Below, piece by piece: positions 34,720 to 42,942 of a DNA stretch of 64,000 nucleotides. The notes beneath the pieces are model-generated. The model did no database searches. It was not told the DNA's origin and saw only the letters and a program-made list of their open reading frames with translations. Both the position numbers and the translations under genes were made by a program. Source of the DNA: Turneriella parva DSM 21527 (GTDB lineage: Bacteria; Spirochaetota; Leptospiria; Turneriellales; Turneriellaceae); NCBI RefSeq assembly GCF_000266885.1, contig NC_018020.1:1550001-1614000 (forward strand), read 5' to 3'. Numbering within the stretch: the stretch's first letter is position 1; each line of letters begins with the position of its first letter.

Positions 34720-35668
34720 TACGTGGCGCATGCGGTTGATTCTCTTCATCGTATTTCTGACGGCCGGTGTTATTTATCCATGGGGTCTGCGCGGCCACCG
34801 GGTCACCGCGCACATTGCAGAGAAGCACCTGAACGACAAAGCGCGCGCGGCGGTTGCCTCGCTGCTCGGCGGTGAAAGCCTCGCGCGCGTGGCAAACGAG
34901 GCAGACCACCTGCGCTCAGATTCGCACTTTCAGTGTGCAGCTGCGTTTCACTATGCGAGCGTCGACGATGGTGAGACCTATAAGAGTTCGGTGAAAAGCC
35001 CCAAGGGCGACATTGTGCGCGCGCTGATCTATTTCGAAAAAATTCTGCGCAGCAAAGACAGTTCGCAGGCCAAAAAACAAATGGCCCTCAAGTGGCTCGT
35101 GCACCTCATTGGCGACCTTCACCAGCCCCTGCACGTGGGCCGTAGCGGTGATCGCGGTGGCAATTCAACCGAAGTTGTATGGTTCGGCAAAAAAACCAAC
35201 CTGCATAAAGTGTGGGATTCAGAAATGATCAACGACCAAGAGCTGAGCTACACTGAATTTGCCGATTTTCTAGACAAAGGTACGGCTGAACATGTGACTT
35301 CGCTGCAGAACGGCAGTTATGCCGACTGGGCCGATGAAGCGCCTGTTGTCCGCGCCGATATATATACCTGCCACGGCAAAGATGGCTGCTGCAAAAACCA
35401 AAATCAAAAATGCCGCGATAACGCCACGGGCTTCAGCGGCGATTCTGATTTAGTCGCAAAACTCGAATATGCCTATGTCGAAAAGCAACGCCCACTTCTC
35501 GAACGCCAGCTCTACCGCGGCGGTATTCGTCTCGCGGGCGTTCTCAACGCCATATTCACCGGTGCTGCATCACCGTCAGAGAAACTCGCCGCAGATTTAT
35601 TCAAAGACAAGAAGGCTCCCGATACTGCAGCATCCGATTGCTTCGACAAAGCCATGGAAAAGCGCTGA
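34709..35668 (+). CDS. Exported S1/P1-type nuclease
   Basis: From the ATG at 34709 (SD GGAGA) the protein has 319 residues; in-frame alternatives are TTG 34694 and ATG 34730. After a signal peptide (MRLILFIVFLTAGVIYP) the mature protein starts WGLRGHRVTAHIAEKHL, giving the zinc ligands Trp1 and His6 of P1 nuclease. Further ligands are in NEADHLRSD, FHYASVDD, LVHLIGDLHQPLHVG and the diagnostic NLHKVWDSEM; GGNST also matches. These trinuclear-zinc enzymes cut single-stranded RNA and DNA, here probably in the periplasm for phosphate or nucleotide scavenging. A Cys-rich insert (YTCHGKDGCCKNQNQKC) near 230 is uncommon. mnmH follows 6 bases later. Confidence 0.9.
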   Translation: MGVSTWRMRLILFIVFLTAGVIYPWGLRGHRVTAHIAEKHLNDKARAAVASLLGGESLARVANEADHLRSDSHFQCAAAFHYASVDDGETYKSSVKSPKGDIVRALIYFEKILRSKDSSQAKKQMALKWLVHLIGDLHQPLHVGRSGDRGGNSTEVVWFGKKTNLHKVWDSEMINDQELSYTEFADFLDKGTAEHVTSLQNGSYADWADEAPVVRADIYTCHGKDGCCKNQNQKCRDNATGFSGDSDLVAKLEYAYVEKQRPLLERQLYRGGIRLAGVLNAIFTGAASPSEKLAADLFKDKKAPDTAASDCFDKAMEKR

Positions 35669-35674
35669 AAAAAA

Positions 35675-36691
35675 ATGGCGCGGCAGATCAGCATTCGTGA
35701 GGCATTGCAAAACCAGCAGCACGCTCCGCTGATCGATGTCAGGTCTGAAGGTGAGTTTGCGCAGGGACATATTCCCGGTGCGATTTCGTTGCCGCTCTTC
35801 AACAACGCTGAACGCGCCGAGATCGGCACTCTCTATAAACAGCAGGGACAACAGCCGGCGATTCTACGCGGCCTCGGTATCGTCGGTCCCAAGATGCAGC
35901 AGCTCGCCGAATCAGGCCTTGCGCACGCGCGTGACGGCCGCATTGCAGTGCAGTGCTGGCGCGGCGGTATGCGCTCCGCCTCGGTCGCCTGGCTATTCGA
36001 GAAAGTGGGATTGCAGGTTGATACGGTAGTCGGCGGCTATAAAGCATTCCGCAGGCTCTGTCTTGAGCTCTTTAGCACTCCGCATGACATTCTCATTCTG
36101 GGTGGAAAAACAGGCACACGCAAGACACAGATTCTGCAAGAATTGATCGCCCAGGGCGCAAATGCGATCGACCTCGAAGGCATGGCGAACCACAGGGGGT
36201 CAGCTTTCGGCTCTTTTGAAACCGTCGAACAGCCGACGCAAGAGCATTTTGAGAATCAACTCGGTTATGCGATCTTGCGGTGCCATACCGGCCAGAAGAT
36301 TATCGTCGAAGACGAAAGTATGCTGATCGGCAGGTTGCACATTCCCCAGCCGTTTTGGCTGCAGATGCGCGCCGCCCGAGTCATGGTGCTCGAGTGGCCT
36401 CTCGAAAAGCGGGTGCAGTACCTGTTGCAAACCTACCAGATTGATCCAGAGAGATTTCGCAAGGGCCTTACTTCTATACGAAAGCGGCTAGGTGACGATC
36501 GTTACCAGCGCGCCCTTACCGCGCTCGCCGAAGAGCGTTTTGATGATGTCTGTTTGCTCGTGCTCGATTATTATGACCGCGCTTATGGTTTTGGTCTGAG
36601 TAAGCGCGACCCTGCGACCGTTCAGTATGTTTCAGCTGATGATGTGAATAATCATTTGCGTGCGGTCATGGGTGAAGAAGTCAACCCATGA
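35675..36691 (+). CDS. mnmH: tRNA 2-selenouridine synthase
   Basis: The 338-residue protein replaces sulfur by selenium in 2-thiouridine at wobble position 34 of tRNAs for Lys, Glu and Gln. The rhodanese domain (about 1-130) carries the catalytic C94 in VQCWRGGMRS, and the C-terminal part has a Walker A motif GGKTGTRKT (143-151) and ANHRGSAFGSF, all typical of MnmH (also called SelU or YbbB). Length is slightly below E. coli (364). The stop overlaps the selD start by ATGA, so donor and user of selenophosphate are co-expressed. Confidence 0.94.
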   Translation: MARQISIREALQNQQHAPLIDVRSEGEFAQGHIPGAISLPLFNNAERAEIGTLYKQQGQQPAILRGLGIVGPKMQQLAESGLAHARDGRIAVQCWRGGMRSASVAWLFEKVGLQVDTVVGGYKAFRRLCLELFSTPHDILILGGKTGTRKTQILQELIAQGANAIDLEGMANHRGSAFGSFETVEQPTQEHFENQLGYAILRCHTGQKIIVEDESMLIGRLHIPQPFWLQMRAARVMVLEWPLEKRVQYLLQTYQIDPERFRKGLTSIRKRLGDDRYQRALTALAEERFDDVCLLVLDYYDRAYGFGLSKRDPATVQYVSADDVNNHLRAVMGEEVNP

Positions 36692-37719
36692 GCATACGCC
36701 TCACCCAGTACAGCCACGGCGCCGGTTGCGGCTGTAAAATTTCACCATCAGTACTGGGGGTTATCCTCAAAAACAACATGGCTGAGCCTTCGGCGAATCT
36801 GATCGTCGGCAATTCAGATCGGGATGACGCGGCGGCCTATTTGTTGGGCGAAGGGCAGGTGCTTCTGTCGACCACGGATTTTTTCATGCCGATTGTCGAC
36901 GACGCGAAAGACTTTGGGCGCATCGCCGCCGCCAATGCTATTTCTGACATCTACGCCATGGGTGGCCGGCCAATTATGGCGCTGGCGATTCTGGGCTGGC
37001 CAATCGATAAACTTTCTGCAGAGGTGGCCAACCAGGTCATCGTGGGCGCGCGCGAGGTTGCTTCGCAATGCGGCATGACGATTGCCGGTGGTCACAGCAT
37101 CGATGCACCCGAACCGATTTTCGGTCTTTCGGTCAATGGTCTCGTCGCGGCCAAGAATTTGAAACGTAACTCTACCGTCGAGCAAGGCGATCTCTTGGTG
37201 TTGACGAAACCGCTCGGCATAGGCATGCACACGACTGCGATGAAGCGCGGCGTCTTGAATGCTGAACACCAGGGTCTTGCGATCAAAGAGATGCTGACGC
37301 TGAATTCGATCGGTCGCCAACTTGCAGAATTACCCGCGGTGCACGCGCTGACAGATGTCACGGGGTTTGGCCTTGCCGGCCATCTGCTTGAAATGGTGGC
37401 GCCGCGAAATCTTGCTGCCGAGATCGAGTTCGCCGCGCTGCCGCAGCTGCCCGGACTCGAAGGTTATTTTAGTGCGGGCGTGATACCGGGTGGCACAACA
37501 CGAAACTTCAACAGTTTTGGCGATCGACTCGCAGGCGTTGATGATGCTTTTCGCCGCGCGCTTGTCTGCGACCCGCAAACCTCTGGCGGATTGCTCATCG
37601 CTTTGGCGCCTGAGGCTTTGGGCGCCGTCAGAGCGCTGTTTCAAGAAGCCGGCATCGCCGGGCGCTGCCATGTGATCGGCAAAATTACCGCCAGTGGTGT
37701 GAATGTGCGCGTTCTTTAA
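36688..37719 (+). CDS. selD: Selenophosphate synthetase
   Basis: The 343-residue enzyme makes selenophosphate from selenide and ATP. The active site YSHGAGCGCKISP gives C14 and K17, equivalent to E. coli Cys17 and Lys20, so this is the cysteine form and needs no UGA recoding. Further motifs are STTDFFMPIVDDAKDFGRIAA, NAISDIYAMGG and GGHSIDAPEP. It is coupled to mnmH. No selA, selB or selC is in the window, so the visible use of selenium is tRNA modification. Confidence 0.95.
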   Translation: MSIRLTQYSHGAGCGCKISPSVLGVILKNNMAEPSANLIVGNSDRDDAAAYLLGEGQVLLSTTDFFMPIVDDAKDFGRIAAANAISDIYAMGGRPIMALAILGWPIDKLSAEVANQVIVGAREVASQCGMTIAGGHSIDAPEPIFGLSVNGLVAAKNLKRNSTVEQGDLLVLTKPLGIGMHTTAMKRGVLNAEHQGLAIKEMLTLNSIGRQLAELPAVHALTDVTGFGLAGHLLEMVAPRNLAAEIEFAALPQLPGLEGYFSAGVIPGGTTRNFNSFGDRLAGVDDAFRRALVCDPQTSGGLLIALAPEALGAVRALFQEAGIAGRCHVIGKITASGVNVRVL

Positions 37720-37736
37720 AGTACAATCGGTGCCTC

Positions 37737-38192
37737 GTGACTGACGTTGAAATCATGACCATCGCATTTGCCGAAGCTCAAGAGGCTTTCAGTCGAGGCG
37801 AATATCCCGTTGGAGCAGTTTTGCTGCGCGATGGTGAGATCATTGCAAAAGCTGGTAATCGCTGTGTGGCTGATGTAGACCCGACGGCGCACGCAGAAGT
37901 GCTCGTGATTCGCGAGGGGTATAAAAAGCTCAGAAGTGTGAGTGATTGCACACTTTACACGACGCTTTTCCCGTGCCCCATGTGCGAGAAGACCATTGTC
38001 GAAGTGGGCATTCGTCGTGTCGTCTACGGCGCAACCTCGTTCAGGTGGATTCGCGAGCACAAGTATGTGCACTTGGTGCCTGAAGTCGAAGGACCCGTCA
38101 TGCAAACCGAATGCCGCGATCTGTTTGAAAGACGCCTCAGAGAGAATGGGCGAAAGGATATTCTTGATTTTGAACGGCAAGCAAGACAGTGA
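37737..38192 (+). CDS. CDA-fold nucleoside/base deaminase
   Basis: Starting at GTG 37737 (ATG 37755 is an alternative), the 151-residue protein has the zinc site of the cytidine deaminase superfamily: H52-A-E54 (TAHAEVLVI) and C80-x2-C83 (LFPCPMCEKTI). The spacing and FPCPMC favour the guanine deaminase/nucleoside deaminase branch rather than TadA, which normally has EPCxMC and different C-terminal helices. The C-terminal region (EVEGPVMQTECRDLFERRL) is helical. It is 17 bases after selD and may be in the same operon, but a role in tRNA editing is not supported. Confidence 0.75.
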   Translation: MTDVEIMTIAFAEAQEAFSRGEYPVGAVLLRDGEIIAKAGNRCVADVDPTAHAEVLVIREGYKKLRSVSDCTLYTTLFPCPMCEKTIVEVGIRRVVYGATSFRWIREHKYVHLVPEVEGPVMQTECRDLFERRLRENGRKDILDFERQARQ

Positions 38193-38470
38193 ATGCCTGA
38201 ATATCAGCGTGGACAGCAAAGCATAGGCGTTGCGATTTACAGGTCCATTCGCGACACAGATCGATACGCGCCGTATGAGCTTTTGTTCAGCAGAGTTGCC
38301 GCCGGCTAACTCGACGCCTTGAGCGGGGCAACCCTGATTTCCGCAGCGAAGTTCTTTTGCGACGATGGTGCGACATAAAAGATGATCAGAGAAACAGTCA
38401 CGATCGACGGTTTCTGGTGGATCGTGACGCAAGAATCTTGCTCGCGGAAGTTAAGCCAACTAGCAGTGAT

Positions 38471-38527
38471 TAAGTGTTGCGGCCGCCATCATGGGCATAT
38501 ACGCTCTCGCCGTTGACCAAGAAGGCT
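38471..38527 (-). pseudogene. Possible C-terminal remnant of an SDR oxidoreductase
   Basis: On the minus strand 18 codons read AFLVNGESVYAHDGGRNT and end in TAA. This matches the end of short-chain dehydrogenases (a strand-helix with N/TGxxxxxDGG). A stop codon lies immediately upstream in the same frame, so only this fragment remains. The match is short and could be chance. Confidence 0.3.
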
Positions 38528-38539
38528 CATACGAAATAG

Positions 38540-38553
38540 CCCCTGTTCAGGGG
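38540..38553. promoter_or_regulatory. CCCCTG-TT-CAGGGG palindrome upstream of the cyclase
   Basis: A perfect palindrome lying 18 to 70 bases before the candidate starts of the cyclase gene, with the same half-sites as at 22374-22389. Confidence 0.45.
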
Positions 38554-38609
38554 GGTGAATGTGATTTTTTTTGTTCGTCTCTGTAACAAGCAACACGCAG
38601 CCCGTCCGT

Positions 38610-40535
38610 ATGCGGCAACATCTCTTCCATTTCTGGCAGGTACTTGTCAATGTCGGCGTGAACTATGCCGCATTGCAGAGCGAGCAAAAGTTTGTCCAGA
38701 TAACCAACGGGATTTGCGCCTACTCCATTGTGGGGCTTTTGCTACAACTGCCACTCTTCATTCCCTTTCTGCCAGAGAGCGGGCCGCTACTCGTAATTTG
38801 TTTAATCTCTCTGGTTGGCATGAGCCTTACTTTTGTCTTCAATTTTTATGGCTTTCTGCGGGCTGCCACATTGAGTATGCATGCGATCGCCACAGTCACA
38901 ATGGCCACAACTGCCGTTCTGCTCGGCCGCGAAGGTAATGTCCACTTCATACATCTTTCCGTATTGCTTGCGGCCGCGATAGCGTATCCGGCGCGCTGGA
39001 TGAAGACGATAATCACAGTTTGTGTCGTATCGCTGTCTGCCTTTTTCTTCATAGAATTTTCAGCCCCATCCTGGGAGCCGATGCTTATTCTGCCCAAGGA
39101 ATTTTATGAACTGTTTCGAATAACGGGCATATCCACTTTCGTTGCGGTTATCGTCAGCTTTTCGGCATTTTCGCAAATCGTCTTGCGTAGCACCGAGAAA
39201 AGTCTCCAGGCCGAAAAAGACAAGGCTCTCGCCTCGCAACGCGCAAGCGAACAACTAAAAGACGATACTGAAATACTTAATGGTCTTTTGCGCAGCCTGA
39301 ACGAAGATATGAACCTCAATGTCGTCATGGCCAAAGTGCATCGGTACGTAGCCGAAGCATTTGGACTCGATTGGTATATACTATATGGAGTGTCACCAGA
39401 TAAGCGCAGTCTACAGATGCTTTTGATGCACGCTGACGACTCGGTCTCAGAGGCCACGCGGCAAAAGACGGCAAGAGTTAAAATCCCCATAGACAGAGGA
39501 ATTGGCGGTCACGCGCATGCGATTCGCACGAAAAAACCGCTATATGTGCCTAATCTAAAATCACCCCGTATCATCAAAGCCAGCGCACCTGAAGAAATTG
39601 CAAATGCCGAAACCTACGGCCTGCAATCGACGGTACTGCTGCCGTTAGTATTAAGAAATGAATCCGTCGGATTGCTGAATTTCTCCAGTCGGCGAAAAAT
39701 CGTACTGTCCCGCAACGAAATCACGCGCCTCTCCATCATAACCGAGCAAATTGCCGGTGTGATTCACAGTTCGCGTCTATTTGAAGAAGTTCGGGCAGAA
39801 CGCGAGAAATCCGAAAAATTGCTGCTCAATATTCTGCCTCAAGATGTCGCGGTCGAGCTCAAAGAAAAGGGTTACGCCGAACCGGTCCAGTTTGAGGCCG
39901 TGAGCGTCCTCTTCACAGATTTTGAGGGTTTTACGAGAATCGCTGAACATATGTCACCCAATGAACTTGTCAAAGAACTCGACGCCTGTTTCGGGCAGTT
40001 TGACAAAGTTATCGAGCGCCACAGGCTTGAAAAGTTGAAGACCATAGGCGACAGTTACATGTGCGCGGGAGGCGTTCCGAGACCTGGCCCAACGCATGCA
40101 ATCGATTGTGTGCTTGCGGCTATGGAAATTCGCAGTTTCATGATGCAGATGCAGGAGATCAAAAAGTCACTTGGCGAACCATATTGGCAGTTGCGTATCG
40201 GCATCCATTCGGGGCCACTCGTCGCAGGCGTCATTGGAGAAAAAAAATTCGCTTACGATGTTTGGGGTGATACGGTCAACACCGCGAGCCGAATGGAATC
40301 CAGCGGCAATCCGGACAAAATTAACATCAGCGGTGCGACCTATGATCTTATTAAGGAATATTTTGACTGCGAGTATCGCGGCAGAGTCAGCGCCAAGAAC
40401 AAAGGTGAAATCGATATGTATTTCGTCATAGGTCTAAAGTCCGAATACTCGCGCGACCCCGACTGCCGCGTACCGAACGGAAAGTTTTGGGCCAGCGTCT
40501 CTGATATCGGTATCCCGGCTACAGTGACTGCCTAG
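38610..40535 (+). CDS. Membrane GAF-domain class III adenylate/guanylate cyclase
   Basis: From ATG 38610 the protein has 641 residues; an in-frame TTG at 38571 would add 13. Six membrane helices (about 30-180) are followed by a coiled-coil linker, a GAF domain (about 225-385, VAEAFGLDWYILYGVS to LRNESVGLLNFSSRR) and a class III cyclase domain (about 415-605). Metal-binding Asp residues are in VSVLFTDFEGFT and LKTIGDSYMCAGG. The Lys in EKLKTIGD and Asp in YDVWGDTVNTASRM suit ATP, so cAMP is the likely product. Codon use is less biased than in flanking genes (many ATA and AGA), hinting at transfer. Partner effectors could include the protein at 10178. Confidence 0.85.
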   Translation: MRQHLFHFWQVLVNVGVNYAALQSEQKFVQITNGICAYSIVGLLLQLPLFIPFLPESGPLLVICLISLVGMSLTFVFNFYGFLRAATLSMHAIATVTMATTAVLLGREGNVHFIHLSVLLAAAIAYPARWMKTIITVCVVSLSAFFFIEFSAPSWEPMLILPKEFYELFRITGISTFVAVIVSFSAFSQIVLRSTEKSLQAEKDKALASQRASEQLKDDTEILNGLLRSLNEDMNLNVVMAKVHRYVAEAFGLDWYILYGVSPDKRSLQMLLMHADDSVSEATRQKTARVKIPIDRGIGGHAHAIRTKKPLYVPNLKSPRIIKASAPEEIANAETYGLQSTVLLPLVLRNESVGLLNFSSRRKIVLSRNEITRLSIITEQIAGVIHSSRLFEEVRAEREKSEKLLLNILPQDVAVELKEKGYAEPVQFEAVSVLFTDFEGFTRIAEHMSPNELVKELDACFGQFDKVIERHRLEKLKTIGDSYMCAGGVPRPGPTHAIDCVLAAMEIRSFMMQMQEIKKSLGEPYWQLRIGIHSGPLVAGVIGEKKFAYDVWGDTVNTASRMESSGNPDKINISGATYDLIKEYFDCEYRGRVSAKNKGEIDMYFVIGLKSEYSRDPDCRVPNGKFWASVSDIGIPATVTA

Positions 40536-40581
40536 CAGGCTCGGGAAAAACTCTCGAAAAAGTAAAAAGCCCTCACGCAGT

Positions 40582-40607
40582 TAAAGCGGCCCAAACAGCC
40601 CGCTTTA
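40582..40607. terminator. Terminator-like hairpin between cyclase and ROK genes
   Basis: TAAAGCGG (40582-40589) pairs with CCGCTTTA (40600-40607) around ten bases; a second small hairpin ACGCC-TTCG-CGGCGT follows. The genes on both sides converge. Confidence 0.45.
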
Positions 40608-40685
40608 CGCCTTCGCGGCGTGCTGGGCGGCCATGGTCTTGCTCTCGCCCATGCGCCATCGGGGTCTTGTTTAGCTGGCGGTCGA

Positions 40686-41816
40686 CTAACCTGACAACTG
40701 CCGCATCGCGTACATATACGCGCCCAGCGAAACGGCTGCGCTGGTGCCGAGGCGTGAGCGGCCGATAGCCGTCGCCTTCATCGCGTCGAAGCTGATCTTC
40801 TCGTCGCTACCGGGTACAGCCAAGGTCTTGAAGTGGCCCTTGAGAAAAGCGTCGTAGCCCGCCTTGTCTTCGACGTCGAAAGCTTCGACCTCAAGCCGCG
40901 GCACGCTGCGCTCTGCGCAGACCGACTGAAGCCGGCTGCGTACAGAGGCCAGCATCGCGGGCGCAAAAAGCTCCCACGCGTTCGAGAGGCCACCGCCGAT
41001 AACCACGAGGCCGTCGATCATGGTCACCGCAGTGGCTATCGCATCGCCGAGGGCGCTGCCAAGATCGGCAAAAGCTATCGCTGCGGCGTCGGTGTCGCCG
41101 GCGATTTCGCCCTTCGCAATTTGGAAAATTTCTTTTGCTTTCAGGTCATCGCGGTAGCCGATCTTGCAGTGTTCTTTGTACACGCGGCGCAGCGCGCGAA
41201 TGCTGATGCTCTCTTCGATGAAACTTTGCGGGTAGAGTGGGTTGCGCATCAGCCACACTTCGCCTGCGGCGGAGTTATCACCGGTATGTAACTCGCCGCC
41301 GCGGGCAATGCCGCCGCCGAAGCCCGTGCCGAGGGTGAAACCGATCAGGTTCTTGTACTGCCGCGTGCTGTCGGCGTGCACGAGGTGCCGGTTCATTTCA
41401 GGCAGAAATCCCCCCAGTGCTTCGCCGTATGTGAACAGGTCGCCGTCGTTGTTGATGAAGACGGGCACACCGAACTGCCTGGCCAGCATCGGTCCGAGGG
41501 GAACTCCCCCTCTGAACGCGGGCAGGTTGCCGAGGTCGCCGATGATTCCCTCTTTATACCATGCAGGGCCGGGAAACGCAAAGCTGATCGCTGCAGGCTT
41601 CTGTTTCACACGCTGGCTGATCTCAGTGAAACCGGCAAAAAGGGTCTTGAGGCATTTGCTCAGATCGTCGCCGTGCGAAGGAAACTCAAGCGGCTCGGTG
41701 ATCGGTTTGCCGCTGGCCATGGCTGAAAAAGCGAACTTGGTTCCGCCGGCATCGAGCGTCAGCACGACGCGCTCATCTCTCTCAAACGGAGGGGCGATAT
41801 GCATCCTATGCGGCAT
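40686..41816 (-). CDS. ROK-family sugar kinase
   Basis: The 376-residue protein has the ROK/ASKHA layout: phosphate loop LTLDAGGTKFAFS near residue 20, PGPAWYKEGIIGDLGNLP, the active-site region FINNDGDLFTYGEALGG, LIGFTLGTGFGGGIA, and the adenosine motif LVVIGGGLSNAWELF. The typical ROK zinc motif (GHxx...CxCGxxGC) is absent. It is the last gene of a minus-strand operon with a GH1 glycosidase and an MFS transporter, so it most likely phosphorylates the glucose or other hexose released. Its start overlaps the MFS gene by 11 bases; Met5 is an alternative start. Confidence 0.82.
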   Translation of the reverse strand: MPHRMHIAPPFERDERVVLTLDAGGTKFAFSAMASGKPITEPLEFPSHGDDLSKCLKTLFAGFTEISQRVKQKPAAISFAFPGPAWYKEGIIGDLGNLPAFRGGVPLGPMLARQFGVPVFINNDGDLFTYGEALGGFLPEMNRHLVHADSTRQYKNLIGFTLGTGFGGGIARGGELHTGDNSAAGEVWLMRNPLYPQSFIEESISIRALRRVYKEHCKIGYRDDLKAKEIFQIAKGEIAGDTDAAAIAFADLGSALGDAIATAVTMIDGLVVIGGGLSNAWELFAPAMLASVRSRLQSVCAERSVPRLEVEAFDVEDKAGYDAFLKGHFKTLAVPGSDEKISFDAMKATAIGRSRLGTSAAVSLGAYMYAMRQLSG

Positions 41817-42942
41817 GGTGCCTTCTTTCGTTCAGCGCGAGCAGTGTGATGTAGACGATGCAGGCTGCGGGCACGACGAGCGCCAGCACTATCGAACCCC
41901 GTTCGCTGATATAGCCCATCACCGGTGGCAGAATAGCTCCCCCCGCGATCGCGCTGATCATGAGGCCCGAAAGTTCATTCGCGCGTGTGGGAAAAGCGTC
42001 CATGCCGATGGCGTAGACCAGCGGAAAAATATTGGCAAAGCCGAAGCCGATCAGCATCGCCGCAGCGAAGCCGAAATACCCCGTTGCGGTTGCGAGCAGC
42101 ACCAGGCCTGCGAGCGCCAGAGCGCAGCAAACCAGCAGAAATGCTGCCGGCCGAATTCTATTCAGCACCAGCGTACCCGCAAAGCGACCAGTCATCAGAG
42201 AGAGAAAAAAGAGACCCGTACCTGCCATGCCAAAATCGGCGAGGCGAAAGCCATATATTTTTTCGAGTATCGTCGGCAGCATCGAGCTGATACAGATCTC
42301 GGCACCGACGTACAGAAAAATAGCGAGCACCAACAGAGCAACACGCCGGTGGGCGAGCAGCGCCACACAGGCGGCGACCGTTGCGGCATTTTTGGTCTCA
42401 CCCTTGCTGCTATGGAAAAACAGAGCCAGCATCGCCACCAGCGTACCCGCGCCGAAAATCGGAAACACGAGCTGCCAGCGGTTGTCGAAATAGCGGTAGG
42501 CCAGAATCGGAATCAGAGGAGCGCTGAGCGTGCCGATACCTTTCACGAACTGGCCAAAGGTCACGTTCTGCGCAAATTTGCCCGCCGGCGACGCTTCTTG
42601 CAGCAGCGGGCCGCCCGCAACCTGCAGCACCGTGACACCGGCGCCGAGTAACAACACTGCGGTTAGGTAGCCTGAATAACTTGTGAGTCCCATGAGCGGT
42701 GTGGTGACGCCGGCGAGCACAAGAATCAATCCGCCGAAGGCGACTGGCTTTTTGCCTAGATTGGCCTGCAGCACCCCGACCGGAATCGACAGCAAGCCGA
42801 ACATGATGAAGCCCGCGAACGCAATGAAAGATGCCTCGAATTGAGTTATCTGCAGGTTTTCCTTAACTAACGAAACCAGCGGCCCGATCAGGTCGCCGAA
42901 GCCCATGACGAGAAACACCAGGTAGATCGGTAGAGTGCGCAT
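41806..42942 (-). CDS. MFS sugar transporter, FucP/GluP-like
   Basis: The 378-residue protein has twelve hydrophobic segments. The N-terminal half (MGFGDLIGPLVSLVKENLQI, FGLLSIPVGVLQANLGKKPV) and the second half (GLFFLSLMTGRFAG, IGFGFANIFPLVYAI) resemble the fucose/glucose-galactose proton symporter family (FHS). Lengths in the family are about 380-430. It overlaps the glycosidase stop by one base (TAATG) and the kinase start by 11 bases, so all three are translated as a unit for uptake, hydrolysis and phosphorylation of a glycoside. Sugar specificity cannot be read. Confidence 0.85.
   Translation of the reverse strand: MRTLPIYLVFLVMGFGDLIGPLVSLVKENLQITQFEASFIAFAGFIMFGLLSIPVGVLQANLGKKPVAFGGLILVLAGVTTPLMGLTSYSGYLTAVLLLGAGVTVLQVAGGPLLQEASPAGKFAQNVTFGQFVKGIGTLSAPLIPILAYRYFDNRWQLVFPIFGAGTLVAMLALFFHSSKGETKNAATVAACVALLAHRRVALLVLAIFLYVGAEICISSMLPTILEKIYGFRLADFGMAGTGLFFLSLMTGRFAGTLVLNRIRPAAFLLVCCALALAGLVLLATATGYFGFAAAMLIGFGFANIFPLVYAIGMDAFPTRANELSGLMISAIAGGAILPPVMGYISERGSIVLALVVPAACIVYITLLALNERRHHAA

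Larger units (their letters stand above)
38193..38570. other. Gene-poor region between the deaminase and cyclase genes
   Basis: No intact gene is seen. It contains an inverted repeat GTCACGATC/GATCGTGAC (near 38399-38430), an SDR-like fragment on the minus strand (38471-38527) and a CCCCTG palindrome (38540). It looks like an eroded gene remnant plus the promoter of the cyclase. Confidence 0.45.

Noticed and set aside
36688-37719. Possible selenocysteine in SelD
   Set aside because: The active-site codon is TGC for Cys and there is no in-frame TGA.
37737-38192. TadA tRNA adenosine deaminase
   Set aside because: Motif FPCPMC and the C-terminal region fit other nucleoside deaminases better, despite the neighbouring tRNA gene mnmH.
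41242-42651. 469-codon open frame antisense to the ROK kinase and MFS genes
   Set aside because: It is a shadow of two well-supported genes, has low-complexity Arg/Gln/His-rich content and no domain.
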